NCBI GenBank assembly: GCA_001660395.1
Contig: LXWE01000002.1
Location: 992,001-1,056,000 of the forward strand
Source of the DNA: Alteromonadaceae bacterium XY-R5
Lineage (GTDB): Bacteria > Pseudomonadota > Gammaproteobacteria > Enterobacterales > Alteromonadaceae
Direction of reading: 5' to 3'
Length of the DNA stretch: 64,000 nucleotides
Below, piece after piece: positions 26,228 to 36,237 of this stretch (position 1 is its first letter; each line of letters begins with the position of its first letter). Under the pieces are notes generated by a model, which worked only from the letters and a program-made list of their open reading frames with translations, was not told where the DNA came from and ran no database searches. The translations under genes were made by a program, and so were the position numbers.

Positions 26228-27379
26228 GTGGAGCAATTTGTCGAGTTTCGTACGCTAAATACTAGCAATGGTAAGTTGATTGGTGTTGCCCGATTAACCC
26301 ATCTTAAAGCTTTAAATGCACTCAATGCAGCCATGATAGATATGTTGTACCCGCAGTTGCTTGAATGGCAACAGGATCCCCAAGTGGTATGTGTGATTCT
26401 GGAAGGAGAGGGAGAAAAAGCATTTTGTGCCGGCGGTGATGTGGTTGCTATGTACCATGCTATTCAATCTTCTCCGGGCAAAATACCACCGCAGGTTGAG
26501 CATTTCTTTGCTCAGGAATACAGGCTGGATTTTTTGATCCATCAGTACAATAAGCCAGTGTTGGTTTGGGCGAATGGCATTGTCATGGGGGGCGGTTTAG
26601 GGTTAATGGCCGGAGCCAGTCATAGAATCGTCACTGAATCCTCGATGATTGCGATGCCAGAAGTGACCATTGGCTTGTATCCGGACGTGGGGGGGAGTTG
26701 GTTTTTAAACCGAATGCCTGGCGGTAGTGGCCTATTTTTAGGCATTACCGGAGCACGTTTAGATGCTGCTGATGCGCTGTATTTGAACTTAGCCGAGCAC
26801 TTTATCCCTCATCATGAAAAGCTGGCGTTTATGGAACAGTTGGTTTTACTCAACTGGGGCGAAACTCAATCACTGAACCATCAGAAACTAACGGATTTAT
26901 GTCAGCGATTCCAGCAGTTGCACAGCACTGCCTTACCCAAAGGGAATGTAAAACGGTTACAACGCTGGATAGACCATGTCACGGATGCCGAAAGTATTTC
27001 TGAGGTGGTCACTAATATTCTATCGGAGGCCTCGGATGACCAATGGATTCAGCGTGCCCAAGCTACGTTGCAAAAAGGTTCGCCAATAACCGTCGCATTA
27101 GTGGCAGAGCAACTAAAACGCGGCGCAACCTGCACGTTAGCTGATTGTTTCAGGATGGAGCTGGTAATGTCATGCCGTTGTGCCGAAGTGGGCGATTTTG
27201 CTGAAGGTGTCAGGGCCTTGCTGGTGGATAAAGACCATCAGCCCAAGTGGCAATATGCAACTATTGATTCTGTACCAGAGGCATTAGTACAGCATCATTT
27301 TGTATCTCCCTGGGCGGAGGATGAACATCCGTTAGCGGAACTTGGTAGTGATGAGAGCAACAATACAACAGGTTTATAA
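26228..27379 (+). CDS. 3-hydroxyisobutyryl-CoA hydrolase-like (crotonase superfamily)
   Basis: Predicted to hydrolyse 3-hydroxyisobutyryl-CoA in valine catabolism. The length of 383 residues is longer than simple enoyl-CoA hydratases and fits HIBCH. Diagnostic stretches are EGEKAFCAGGDVVAMYHAI, VWANGIVMGGGLGLMAG, AMPEVTIGLYPDVGGSW and the following FLNRMPG. It begins at GTG 26228 with AAGGAAA upstream. The SDR gene begins 10 bp after its stop, so the two are probably co-transcribed. Confidence 0.87.
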   Translation: MEQFVEFRTLNTSNGKLIGVARLTHLKALNALNAAMIDMLYPQLLEWQQDPQVVCVILEGEGEKAFCAGGDVVAMYHAIQSSPGKIPPQVEHFFAQEYRLDFLIHQYNKPVLVWANGIVMGGGLGLMAGASHRIVTESSMIAMPEVTIGLYPDVGGSWFLNRMPGGSGLFLGITGARLDAADALYLNLAEHFIPHHEKLAFMEQLVLLNWGETQSLNHQKLTDLCQRFQQLHSTALPKGNVKRLQRWIDHVTDAESISEVVTNILSEASDDQWIQRAQATLQKGSPITVALVAEQLKRGATCTLADCFRMELVMSCRCAEVGDFAEGVRALLVDKDHQPKWQYATIDSVPEALVQHHFVSPWAEDEHPLAELGSDESNNTTGL

Positions 27380-27389
27380 GGAATAGGAT

Positions 27390-28151
27390 ATGGAATTGAA
27401 AGATAAAGTCATCGCCATCACGGGCGGCGCACAAGGACTTGGTTTTTCGATGGCGCAACTGCTGGGGGCATCGGGTGCAAAGCTCGCGTTAATCGACCGC
27501 CAAACAGAAACATTAAAGCAAGCGCAGGCAAGGTTAGCGCAGCAAAATATAAGCGTGTCTGTGTTTACAGCGGATATTACGGATGAAAGCCAGACTGAAA
27601 TGACCTTTCAACATCTGATAGATGAATTTGGACAGTTAAATGGACTGATTAACTGTGCAGGCATTATGCGCGATGGGTTGTTACTTAAAGTCAAAGATGG
27701 CCAAGTGACGGAAAAGCTTAGTTTAGCCCAATTTCAGTCTGTGCTTGACGTGAATGTGACAGGTACCTTCTTATGTAGCCGCGAAGCTGCCATGCACATG
27801 GTTGAAACGAAAAGTGAAGGTGTAATCATCAACATATCGTCAGTTTCTCGAGCTGGCAATATGGGCCAAACTAACTATTCAGCGTCAAAAGCTGCGGTAA
27901 GTACCATGACAGTGACCTGGGCAAAGGAGTTGGCACGGTTTGGTATCCGAACGGGCTGCATCGCACCAGGATTAGTCGACACGGCGATGGCCGCACAGAT
28001 GCGCCCTGAGATGCTGGAGATGTTTAAAAAAAGTGTTCCTGCCGGACGATTGGCTCAGGCAGAAGAGATTGCAGCCGGAGTGCGTTTTATATTCGAAAAT
28101 GATTACTTTACTGGCAGAACATTAGAAATTGATGGCGGCACCCGCATTTAA
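27390..28151 (+). CDS. SDR-family oxidoreductase
   Basis: NAD(P)-dependent dehydrogenase/reductase of 253 residues. The cofactor loop is TGGAQGLG, followed by the NCAG motif, ISSVSRAG and the catalytic YSASK. The C-terminus ends LEIDGGTRI as in many 3-hydroxyacyl-CoA dehydrogenases or 3-oxoacyl reductases. The tight spacing to the HIBCH-like gene suggests a role in acyl-CoA or branched-chain metabolism. The exact substrate cannot be read. Confidence 0.85.
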   Translation: MELKDKVIAITGGAQGLGFSMAQLLGASGAKLALIDRQTETLKQAQARLAQQNISVSVFTADITDESQTEMTFQHLIDEFGQLNGLINCAGIMRDGLLLKVKDGQVTEKLSLAQFQSVLDVNVTGTFLCSREAAMHMVETKSEGVIINISSVSRAGNMGQTNYSASKAAVSTMTVTWAKELARFGIRTGCIAPGLVDTAMAAQMRPEMLEMFKKSVPAGRLAQAEEIAAGVRFIFENDYFTGRTLEIDGGTRI

Positions 28152-28207
28152 CCAGCCTGATTTGCCATCGCGGGCGTAAGACTTTGTTATAATGCTTTCA
28201 TTTTTGG

Positions 28208-29092
28208 ATGGGTGTTATGTGGAAATGTCCTGCGTGCCAGCGCGAATTAACCCTGGTGAACGAAAGTTCCCGTTCTGTATGGCAATGTAGTGAAGGTCAT
28301 CACTATGACGTAGCTAAAGAGGGATACGTCAATCTGTTGCTGGCCAATCAAAAGCACAGTAAAGACCCCGGTGATAATAAAATTATGATTAATGCCCGTC
28401 GCCAGTTTTTGGAGGCGGGATATTATCAACCACTTGCCGTAAACCTCGCGCACCTGATGGAACGTTACATGCCCGAATTGGTAGCACAACATCGGCAGGT
28501 GCATTTGTTCGATGCCGGATGTGGCGAAGGTTACTACCTCGAACAAATCCGACAGTATTTGCAAAATGAAACCGGTTTAAGCGTTTCTGCAACCGGATGT
28601 GATATAGCCAAAAATGCAGTACAAAAAGCCGCGAAAAAATACACAGAAAACCACTTTTCGGTCGCCAGTACTTATCATTTACCCCTGCTAAGCCAGAGCC
28701 AGGATGTTGTGTTTCAAATTTTTGCGCCAGGCGATGCTGCAGAAATCCGCCGTGTATTAAAGCAACATGGTATTTGGCTGTGGGTTAACGCTGGACCTCG
28801 TCATCTGCAAGAGTTAAAGGCACTAATCTATCAGACGCCTGAGCTTCATACCTTGCCACAGCAAACTATGTTGGGATTTGAGCCCTTGTATCAGCAAACC
28901 TTAAGTTTTGAATTTACTCTTACGACAGATCAGGCGCGAGAAAGGTTGCTGGCGATGACACCATTTTACTGGGCAGCATCACAGCAGTTAGATAAAGTAC
29001 GAGAAAACCTGCATAACGTGACCGCAGAGTTTTATATTCAGGTTATGCGTAACTCTGAATCTATCGACCAGCAGTGTCAGCAACAGCAGTAG
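28208..29092 (+). CDS. rlmA: 23S rRNA (guanine-N1)-methyltransferase RlmA
   Basis: Methylates G745 in helix 35 of 23S rRNA using SAM. It has 294 residues. The N-terminal zinc finger is visible as CPAC (Cys7, Cys10) and CSEGHHYD (Cys27, His31), followed by the hallmark AKEGYVNLL. The SAM motif is HLFDAGCGEGYYLEQI. The start is ATG 28208, with ATG 28217 as alternative. It lies 7 bp upstream of gmhB in the same direction, so probably one transcript. Confidence 0.92.
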   Translation: MGVMWKCPACQRELTLVNESSRSVWQCSEGHHYDVAKEGYVNLLLANQKHSKDPGDNKIMINARRQFLEAGYYQPLAVNLAHLMERYMPELVAQHRQVHLFDAGCGEGYYLEQIRQYLQNETGLSVSATGCDIAKNAVQKAAKKYTENHFSVASTYHLPLLSQSQDVVFQIFAPGDAAEIRRVLKQHGIWLWVNAGPRHLQELKALIYQTPELHTLPQQTMLGFEPLYQQTLSFEFTLTTDQARERLLAMTPFYWAASQQLDKVRENLHNVTAEFYIQVMRNSESIDQQCQQQQ

Positions 29093-29099
29093 AGCATTA

Positions 29100-29678
29100 A
29101 TGTTAAGAAAAGTATTGTTTTTAGATAGAGACGGCATTGTTAACGTTGACCACGGCTACGTGTATAAACCAGAAGAATTTGAGTTTATGCCTGGGATATT
29201 TAGTTTGTGTCATACGGCGATTACGCTAGGTTATGAGCTGGTGGTTGTCACTAATCAATCAGGTATTGGGCGCGGGTATTATAGTGAAGCGCAATTCAAT
29301 TCATTAACCCAGTGGATGACGAGTCAGTTTACTGAGCATAAAGTGCCACTTCTTGGGGTTTATTTCTGCCCTCATCATCCTGACAATGCGCAGGGGAATT
29401 TTCGGCAGGCCTGTGATTGTCGAAAACCAGAACCCGGAATGCTGTTAAAGGCGGCTTCGGATTTGGGAATTGATTTGGCGCATTCTGTCATGTTGGGAGA
29501 TAAGGTAAGTGATATGCAGGCTGCTCAGCGAGCAGGCTTAAAGTATGCCTGGTTGTTAAGTCAGGATGAAAAAGAGCTGAGTAAACTATCTAACAGCATC
29601 AGACCAGAGAATTTTTTGGTAACCCCGGTCAAATCACTTCAAGAGGTTGAAGCGTCTCTGTTGGCTTCCGTAGTCTGA
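29100..29678 (+). CDS. gmhB: D-glycero-beta-D-manno-heptose 1,7-bisphosphate 7-phosphatase
   Basis: Removes the 7-phosphate in ADP-heptose synthesis for lipopolysaccharide core. The HAD-family protein has 192 residues. The nucleophile and acid are Asp9 and Asp11 in FLDRDGIVN. Then come VVTNQSGIGRGYY, the zinc-binding CPHHP...CDCRKPEPGML and the late motif MLGDKVSDMQAA. The family is also called HisB-like phosphatase, but the zinc loop favours GmhB. Confidence 0.93.
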   Translation: MLRKVLFLDRDGIVNVDHGYVYKPEEFEFMPGIFSLCHTAITLGYELVVVTNQSGIGRGYYSEAQFNSLTQWMTSQFTEHKVPLLGVYFCPHHPDNAQGNFRQACDCRKPEPGMLLKAASDLGIDLAHSVMLGDKVSDMQAAQRAGLKYAWLLSQDEKELSKLSNSIRPENFLVTPVKSLQEVEASLLASVV

Positions 29679-29687
29679 ATATTACAC

Positions 29688-29707
29688 GGCCACACATCTG
29701 CGTGGCC
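29688..29707. terminator. Weak hairpin between gmhB and the following convergent gene
   Basis: GGCCAC (29688-29693) pairs with GTGGCC (29702-29707) around an 8-nt loop. There is no T run on either side, so this is only a possible terminator. Confidence 0.35.
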
Positions 29708-29722
29708 TTATACGGAACACAA

Positions 29723-30490
29723 CTACCACTTTTTCTTGGGGGCAAAGAGTTCGTCTAACTCGTTGCGCTCAGCATCGCTGCGTCTGGCTCGGTCACTGGC
29801 ATTCGCATTTCTCAAACTATCCTGAATCTGGTTGAGCTGATTTTGCAGAATCGCTTTACGTTGAGTTATAAACTCGTCAACCTCTGTCTGGCTGTTTAGG
29901 GCTGCCATGGCTTTCTCAAAATACTGTCGAGCCGAACCAAGCATGTTGGTTTTAAGTGCACCCTGACCACGACGGGTAAGGGTATCGACATTAACACGCA
30001 ACTGCAGTTTACCCAGGCGTTTGTCTTCAGTCATAAAACTTTGTGTATCTACCTTACCCTTACTGTGTTCAGAGCGCAGTAGTATGCGGAGCTTTTTTAT
30101 GGCCTGGATGCACTGGATAATCAATTTATCGTTATCGGGCAGGGTAAAATTATCCTGAGATGGCGCAGGGGCATCCGTACTGTAAGATTTTTCTTTATCC
30201 TCCGCATCGCGCAGACGCTGTCGAATCTCAGGAGTACTAGGATTTAACTCATAGATAATTCGCAATGCGTTTTTGATGCGGGTATGCATGATACCAATAA
30301 GTTGCGGCGAAATCGGAATCTCGCTGGAGGCCATTAGTACATCTTCGGTGTCATCAATCACGGACTTTTGCTTCGCAATTTCCGTGCGTTTTTCCGCTTC
30401 AATTTTTTCGCGATGTTGCTGGAATGCATTGACCAAAATAGCCAGGATCACCAGCACGACAATCAAAATGATGACAATGGTTAGAAGCAT
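29723..30490 (-). CDS. Unrecognised membrane-anchored coiled-coil protein
   Basis: I do not recognise the family. The 255-residue product has one N-terminal hydrophobic helix (LLTIVIILIVVLVILAILV), then a charged segment, then helical regions rich in Lys, Glu and Gln that look like coiled coil. The C-terminus is hydrophilic and ends FAPKKKW. It is probably a type II or N-in single-pass protein with a cytoplasmic helical body. The kinase gene lies immediately upstream (61 bp), in the same direction. Confidence 0.7.
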   Translation of the reverse strand: MLLTIVIILIVVLVILAILVNAFQQHREKIEAEKRTEIAKQKSVIDDTEDVLMASSEIPISPQLIGIMHTRIKNALRIIYELNPSTPEIRQRLRDAEDKEKSYSTDAPAPSQDNFTLPDNDKLIIQCIQAIKKLRILLRSEHSKGKVDTQSFMTEDKRLGKLQLRVNVDTLTRRGQGALKTNMLGSARQYFEKAMAALNSQTEVDEFITQRKAILQNQLNQIQDSLRNANASDRARRSDAERNELDELFAPKKKW

Positions 30491-30550
30491 ATTTGTTTTA
30501 TTATCCGATGACTAATCACTGTAACGGCAGTAAGCGCCAAATTATTAATT

Positions 30551-31288
30551 CTATGGTAATTTTAGCGTAAAAACACCACCGCCCAAGCTTCCACCGTTAT
30601 CCAGACTGATACGGCCCGAGCGATCGTTATTCGTATGCGCTTCAGCGATAAGTCGGGCAAAGAACAAACCAAGGCCAGTTCTGCCCTGACTGAGGTCAAA
30701 TTCCTGCATTTTAGCGGTATTGGCTTTTAGCATGGCTGGCGGGTAGCCGGGGCCATCATCTTCAACCTGAAAAACGAGAAATTCGTCTTCTACATAGGCT
30801 TTCAGATTTAAGCGCTGCACACTGTACCGCATTGCGTTCACGATGACATCGTTTAATAGTAATAAAATCAAGTCGTTATCTAAATACCATGCAATTTCAC
30901 CCTGAATATCAAAACTGAGGGTCATTCCTTTATGTTTTATGTACTTCTCGTTAGTTGCGAGAATTTCATCAATCACATCATCAACAAAACATTCATCGAT
31001 ATGGACGGGCAGGGCTTCTTTATCTGCGCGATAAAGGGAAAGGAGCTGAACCAGATTGGTGTTCAGGCGGGACGCTTCGTAATGCACTGACGCCCACTTT
31101 GCTGAGGTCTCTTCGTCCTGAGGCATGATAGTACCGCTGAGACTTTCAATAGACTGAATCATCAGGCAAAGCGAATTTTTCATCTCGTGAACGACGGATG
31201 CCAGGACAGTGGAAAAATCGATATTCGTGTTTTGTGGTTCCATAACAACCAAAGAAGGGAAAAAGGATTCAACTGCAGATATAGCCAT
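30551..31288 (-). CDS. Soluble sensor histidine kinase
   Basis: Kinase of about 245 residues without a membrane segment. The phosphoacceptor box is ASVVHEMKNSLCLM, the N-box NDVIVNAMRYS, the G1 box VEDDGPGYPPAM and the G2 box GRTGLGLFFARLI. The N-terminus is too short for a sensor domain, so the signal probably comes from a partner protein. Upstream in-frame TTG (31300) and downstream ATG (31240) are alternative starts. The TPR response regulator 5 kb away has no kinase of its own, so they may pair; this is an inference. Confidence 0.88.
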   Translation of the reverse strand: MAISAVESFFPSLVVMEPQNTNIDFSTVLASVVHEMKNSLCLMIQSIESLSGTIMPQDEETSAKWASVHYEASRLNTNLVQLLSLYRADKEALPVHIDECFVDDVIDEILATNEKYIKHKGMTLSFDIQGEIAWYLDNDLILLLLNDVIVNAMRYSVQRLNLKAYVEDEFLVFQVEDDGPGYPPAMLKANTAKMQEFDLSQGRTGLGLFFARLIAEAHTNNDRSGRISLDNGGSLGGGVFTLKLP

Positions 31289-31447
31289 AGTATTTCTCAA
31301 ATAACAATCAAATACCTGTTATCTGTAATGTATTTAGAGAAAAAGTAGTGGTTTTACTAAAATTTTATGGAATTAATTTCGCTATCAGTATATAAAATTA
31401 GAATATCAAAACGTACAAAAACCACGCTTGTATTACCCAAGGTTTAA

Positions 31448-32425
<978 letters not shown>

Positions 32426-32437
32426 TTTTGACGTATG

Positions 32438-32466
32438 AAAAAGGCCGCAATTGCGGCCTTTTTTGT
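32438..32466. terminator. Bidirectional terminator, cysB / sdaA
   Basis: AAGGCCGCAA (32441-32450) and TTGCGGCCTT (32451-32460) form a perfect palindrome, so a loop of about 4 nt must open at the centre. Both flanks carry A/T runs. It serves cysB on the right-going strand and sdaA on the left-going strand. Confidence 0.85.
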
Positions 32467-32476
32467 GGGTATTCAC

Positions 32477-33850
32477 TTAACACTCGATGATATTAACGGC
32501 CAGTCCACCACGGGCAGTTTCTTTATATTTCGATTTCATATCATTGCCTGTATCCCACATGGTTTTTATGACTTTATCCAGAGATACCTTGTGTTCGCCA
32601 GTTCCTCGCAGTGCGAGACGTGACGCGTTAATGGCTTTAATCGCCCCCATTGCATTACGTTCAATACAGGGCACTTGTACCAGACCGCCAACCGGATCAC
32701 AGGTCAGACCGAGATTATGTTCCATGCCAATTTCTGCAGCATTTTCTACTGCTGCAACACTGCCGCCCAGAATCTCCGTTAGCGCCGCTGCAGCCATGGA
32801 ACAGGCAACTCCCACTTCGCCCTGACAGCCCACTTCGGCACCTGAAATAGAGGCATTCTTCTTATATAAGATGCCAATCGCGCCTGCGGTAAGCAGATAA
32901 CGACTGACGCTATCTTTGTCTACGGCCTGAACAAACTTGTCGAAATAACACAGTACCGCGGGAATGATGCCTGCAGCACCATTGGTGGGCGCTGTAACAA
33001 CTCTTCCTCCTGCAGCATTTTCTTCATTTACTGCAAGGGCAAACAGGTTTACCCAATCCATGGCCTGCATTGGATCATTGTTTTTTTCGGTGGATAACCG
33101 ACGGTAGAGGCCATGTGCACGTCGATTAACTTTTAGTCCACCTGGCAAAATACCTTCCGTGGCGATCCCATTTTCTACACACTCTTTCATTACCAGCCAG
33201 ATATGCCAGAGCTTATCTTTAATCGAGCTTCTCTCCTGAAAAACTTGTTCGTTTTTCATCATCAGTGAGCTGATAGATAGGCCATTTTCTTTGCATTGTT
33301 GCAACAACTGACTGGCTGTTTCAAAAGGATAGGGGACGGATTGGGCATCATGCTTAAGTGCAGTCGCTTTTTCTTTTTCGAAATCCTGATCGCGGATAAT
33401 GAAGCCGCCACCAATAGAATAGTACGTCTGGCTAAGGATAAGCTTTTCACCACAGTATGCATGTAACGTCATCCCATTGGCGTGTTTAGGCAAGGCCTTA
33501 CGGCGATGAAACACAATCGCGCCTTCTTTTGGAAAATTAACGCTATGGGCATGGTCAAGACTAAGTGTTTGCGTGCGCTGAATGTCTGCAAGCAATGGCT
33601 CAACTACGCTTACATCTATGGTTTCCGGTTCATATCCGCACAATCCTAAGATGACCGCTTTGCCTGTACCGTGACCAATGCCGGTTTGGCCTAATGAGCC
33701 GAACAATTCAGTTTTAACAAAAGTGATCTGTTCAAATTGATTTAGCTCGCGTAATTGCAGGCAGAACGCCTTTGCCGCGCGCATTGGACCAACAGTGTGG
33801 GAGCTTGAAGGGCCAATACCCACACTAAACATATCAAAAACACTAATCAT
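32477..33850 (-). CDS. sdaA: L-serine ammonia-lyase, single-chain iron-sulfur type
   Basis: Converts L-serine to pyruvate and ammonia using a [4Fe-4S] cluster. The 457-residue protein matches the E. coli SdaA/SdaB length. Diagnostic motifs are [20 protein letters not shown] at the N-terminus, [37 protein letters not shown] and the C-terminal [20 protein letters not shown], where the two cysteines are likely cluster ligands. It is transcribed leftward and ends at the palindrome shared with cysB. Confidence 0.95.
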   Translation of the reverse strand: MISVFDMFSVGIGPSSSHTVGPMRAAKAFCLQLRELNQFEQITFVKTELFGSLGQTGIGHGTGKAVILGLCGYEPETIDVSVVEPLLADIQRTQTLSLDHAHSVNFPKEGAIVFHRRKALPKHANGMTLHAYCGEKLILSQTYYSIGGGFIIRDQDFEKEKATALKHDAQSVPYPFETASQLLQQCKENGLSISSLMMKNEQVFQERSSIKDKLWHIWLVMKECVENGIATEGILPGGLKVNRRAHGLYRRLSTEKNNDPMQAMDWVNLFALAVNEENAAGGRVVTAPTNGAAGIIPAVLCYFDKFVQAVDKDSVSRYLLTAGAIGILYKKNASISGAEVGCQGEVGVACSMAAAALTEILGGSVAAVENAAEIGMEHNLGLTCDPVGGLVQVPCIERNAMGAIKAINASRLALRGTGEHKVSLDKVIKTMWDTGNDMKSKYKETARGGLAVNIIEC

Positions 33851-33982
33851 CAGAGGTTACTCTTATCCTTATTATACCTACATTCTGGGCATGAATCTGG
33901 ATAAGGACAAATGAGAAAATCTTATCTTAAGATAAGCAGCGTTAATCGTATGTAAATTACATGACCAATTAGTCTGGTTTAA

Positions 33983-34579
33983 TTAATGTTGGTTAACTAA
34001 ATTCGACAGGTTGCGAACAAATGCCGCAGTCGCCCCCCAGATACAGGTGTCCTGCCAGGGAATAAAATAGACAGGGTGTTTACTGCCTCGACGGTCAGCC
34101 CAATGGATGAAGTGGTTCTTCTGGTCCAGCAGATAATCGAGAGGCACTTCAAAGACACTTTCAACTTCATTCTGGTCTAGGGTGAGTTTTATTGGCGGTT
34201 GGATCAAACCAACAAATGGCTGCACCAAGAAGCCGGTGATAGTGCGATACTGAGGTAACTGGCCAATAACGTCGATATAGGTTTCGTCTAAGCCAATCTC
34301 CTCAGCCGATTCGCGCAGGGCAGTATGGAGGGGAGAAATATCCTCTTGTTCCTGCTTGCCCCCTGGAAAACTGACTTGTCCTGCATGATGACGAAGGTGC
34401 TTAGCTCGTTGGGTGAATAATACACTCAACCCATCCGAGCGATCGATAATAGGTACCAGTACGGCCGCTGGGCGTGGTGCTTTACGCAATGGATAATCCG
34501 CCTCAGGCTGAGGCGGTACAAATTGGTAAAACCGGTTAAGAAATGTCCCTTTGTCCATGCTCGGTATCATAGTCATCAC
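33983..34579 (-). CDS. nudL: Nudix hydrolase, probable CoA pyrophosphatase NudL
   Basis: Predicted to cleave CoA or a similar nucleoside diphosphate. Its 198 residues show the NudL pattern PRPAAVLVPIIDRSDG, TQRAKHLRHHAGQVSFPGG and then KQEQEDISPLHTALRESAEE, a Nudix box with the wider spacing seen in NudL proteins. Start GTG 34579 overlaps the pabB 3' end by 44 bp; the in-frame ATG at 34558 is an alternative. Coupling to pabB translation is likely, as in the common gammaproteobacterial pabB-nudL arrangement. Confidence 0.9.
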   Translation of the reverse strand: MMTMIPSMDKGTFLNRFYQFVPPQPEADYPLRKAPRPAAVLVPIIDRSDGLSVLFTQRAKHLRHHAGQVSFPGGKQEQEDISPLHTALRESAEEIGLDETYIDVIGQLPQYRTITGFLVQPFVGLIQPPIKLTLDQNEVESVFEVPLDYLLDQKNHFIHWADRRGSKHPVYFIPWQDTCIWGATAAFVRNLSNLVNQH

Positions 34580-36032
34580 GCTGTATCGAACTACTTTGTT
34601 CTAATACAGGCAAAATCTTTGCCACTTTATCCAGGGTTTCCTGGTATTCAGCATCCGCATCGGAGTCTAGGACGATCCCACCACCGGCCCAACAATATAC
34701 AGTGCCTTGTTCACAGAGTAGTGTACGAATACAAATATTGGTATCCATGTCGCCGTTTACACTCAAATATCCAATACTTCCGCAATAGATGTTACGCGCA
34801 TCGGGTTCAAGTTCATCAATAATCTGCATTGCTCGAATTTTGGGCGCACCGGTAATTGATCCACCAGGGAACGCGTCTCTGAGCAAATTTAAGGAGGTAC
34901 TTTCCTGGTTCAACTCTCCTACCACGGTACTTACCAAGTGATGAACCGCGGGAAAGCTTTCAATTGCAAACAGGTTGGGGACGTTGACTGAGCCTGGCTG
35001 GCAATGTTTACTGACGTCGTTACGCAGCAAATCAACAATCATAAGATTTTCAGCCCGATCTTTTTCTGCGTGCTGTAATTCATCGGCCGCTTGTTGATCT
35101 TGAATAGGGTCCAAGTAACGCGGACGCGTACCTTTAATCGGTTTGGTTTGTACTTTGTCCTGTTTTACCTGCAAAAAACGCTCAGGTGAAATGCTTAAAA
35201 TAGCACTTTGGGGTAATCGAATAAATGCCGAGAAAGGTGCGCGATTGGCCTGGCGTAATGCTAGATAGGCCTGATACTCATCACCTTGATAACTAGCATG
35301 GAATCGCTGCGCAAAATTTACCTGATAACAATCGCCTGCACGTAAATAGTTATCGATCTGCGCCATTTTGGACAAATAGTTATCTTTGTTCAGATTACTG
35401 TGCCAGTGGCCTGATAACGAAAATGGTGTCTGAGAAGTTTGCGAGGTGTTTTCTTGCGCTGAAGTTGAATGTAACCAATCTGCTACGTCTTTCTCACTGG
35501 GATGAGGGTAACCGGGCAAATAGCAAAAATAGATAATGCCATTATGCTTGTCTTTCAGCAGACTCCAGCTATAGATTCCTTGTGCCATATCCGGTGTGGA
35601 ATATTGCGGTCTGGGTAACAATGAATCGCGCTCAAATCGACGCCCTAAATCATATCCATAATAACCTACTGCCCCACAGCCAAAGGGCAATCCGAATTTG
35701 GCTAACTCACTTACATCAGCATGCCCTAACAATGTCTGACTCAGACGATGTAATAAGCCAATAGGATCATCTTGTTCGGCCAGATTAAAACCGGTTGGCG
35801 CAGCAATGCCGGAAGCGAAGCAAATTTTTGAATCGTCTCCTGTTGTTTCGATTGTCGCAATTGGTGCACTCACCAAAATATCAAAGTGACTGTCAACATG
35901 ATCACTGTTGCTGCTATCGAGCAAGATTGACCAGGGGCGGGCGGCAAAATGCTGAAATACTTGGTGTAGTTCAGTAACCTGAGATGCTTTAAAAGGAATG
36001 ATTCTCATTACTGCGGAAATCAACGAATTCAT
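34536..36032 (-). CDS. pabB: Aminodeoxychorismate synthase component I
   Basis: Converts chorismate and ammonia or glutamine to 4-amino-4-deoxychorismate for folate synthesis. It has 498 residues. The C-terminal chorismate-binding domain has PIKGTRPR, whose Lys distinguishes PabB from TrpE (PIAGTRPR). It also has DLLRNDVSK, AFPGGSITGAPKIRAM and CGSIGYLS. The N-terminal start MNSLISAV lines up with E. coli PabB, so M1 at 36032 was kept. PabA is not in the window. Confidence 0.93.
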   Translation of the reverse strand: MNSLISAVMRIIPFKASQVTELHQVFQHFAARPWSILLDSSNSDHVDSHFDILVSAPIATIETTGDDSKICFASGIAAPTGFNLAEQDDPIGLLHRLSQTLLGHADVSELAKFGLPFGCGAVGYYGYDLGRRFERDSLLPRPQYSTPDMAQGIYSWSLLKDKHNGIIYFCYLPGYPHPSEKDVADWLHSTSAQENTSQTSQTPFSLSGHWHSNLNKDNYLSKMAQIDNYLRAGDCYQVNFAQRFHASYQGDEYQAYLALRQANRAPFSAFIRLPQSAILSISPERFLQVKQDKVQTKPIKGTRPRYLDPIQDQQAADELQHAEKDRAENLMIVDLLRNDVSKHCQPGSVNVPNLFAIESFPAVHHLVSTVVGELNQESTSLNLLRDAFPGGSITGAPKIRAMQIIDELEPDARNIYCGSIGYLSVNGDMDTNICIRTLLCEQGTVYCWAGGGIVLDSDADAEYQETLDKVAKILPVLEQSSSIQRDDYDTEHGQRDIS

Positions 36033-36237
36033 CTGATATATAACAAGTTTTTTTTAAGAAACTGGGGTGGTTAAACCTTGGAGCATTGATGCTCGGAGGT
36101 TATCATATTGCGCCATGACTCACGACAGTTATTACATCTGACTGACTGTTACAGCAGAAATTTCATTCATAATTTCTGACTCAATCGGTCGTCGTTTGTA
36201 AAACTTGTTCACTTACCCTGTACACTACGAGGCGCTT

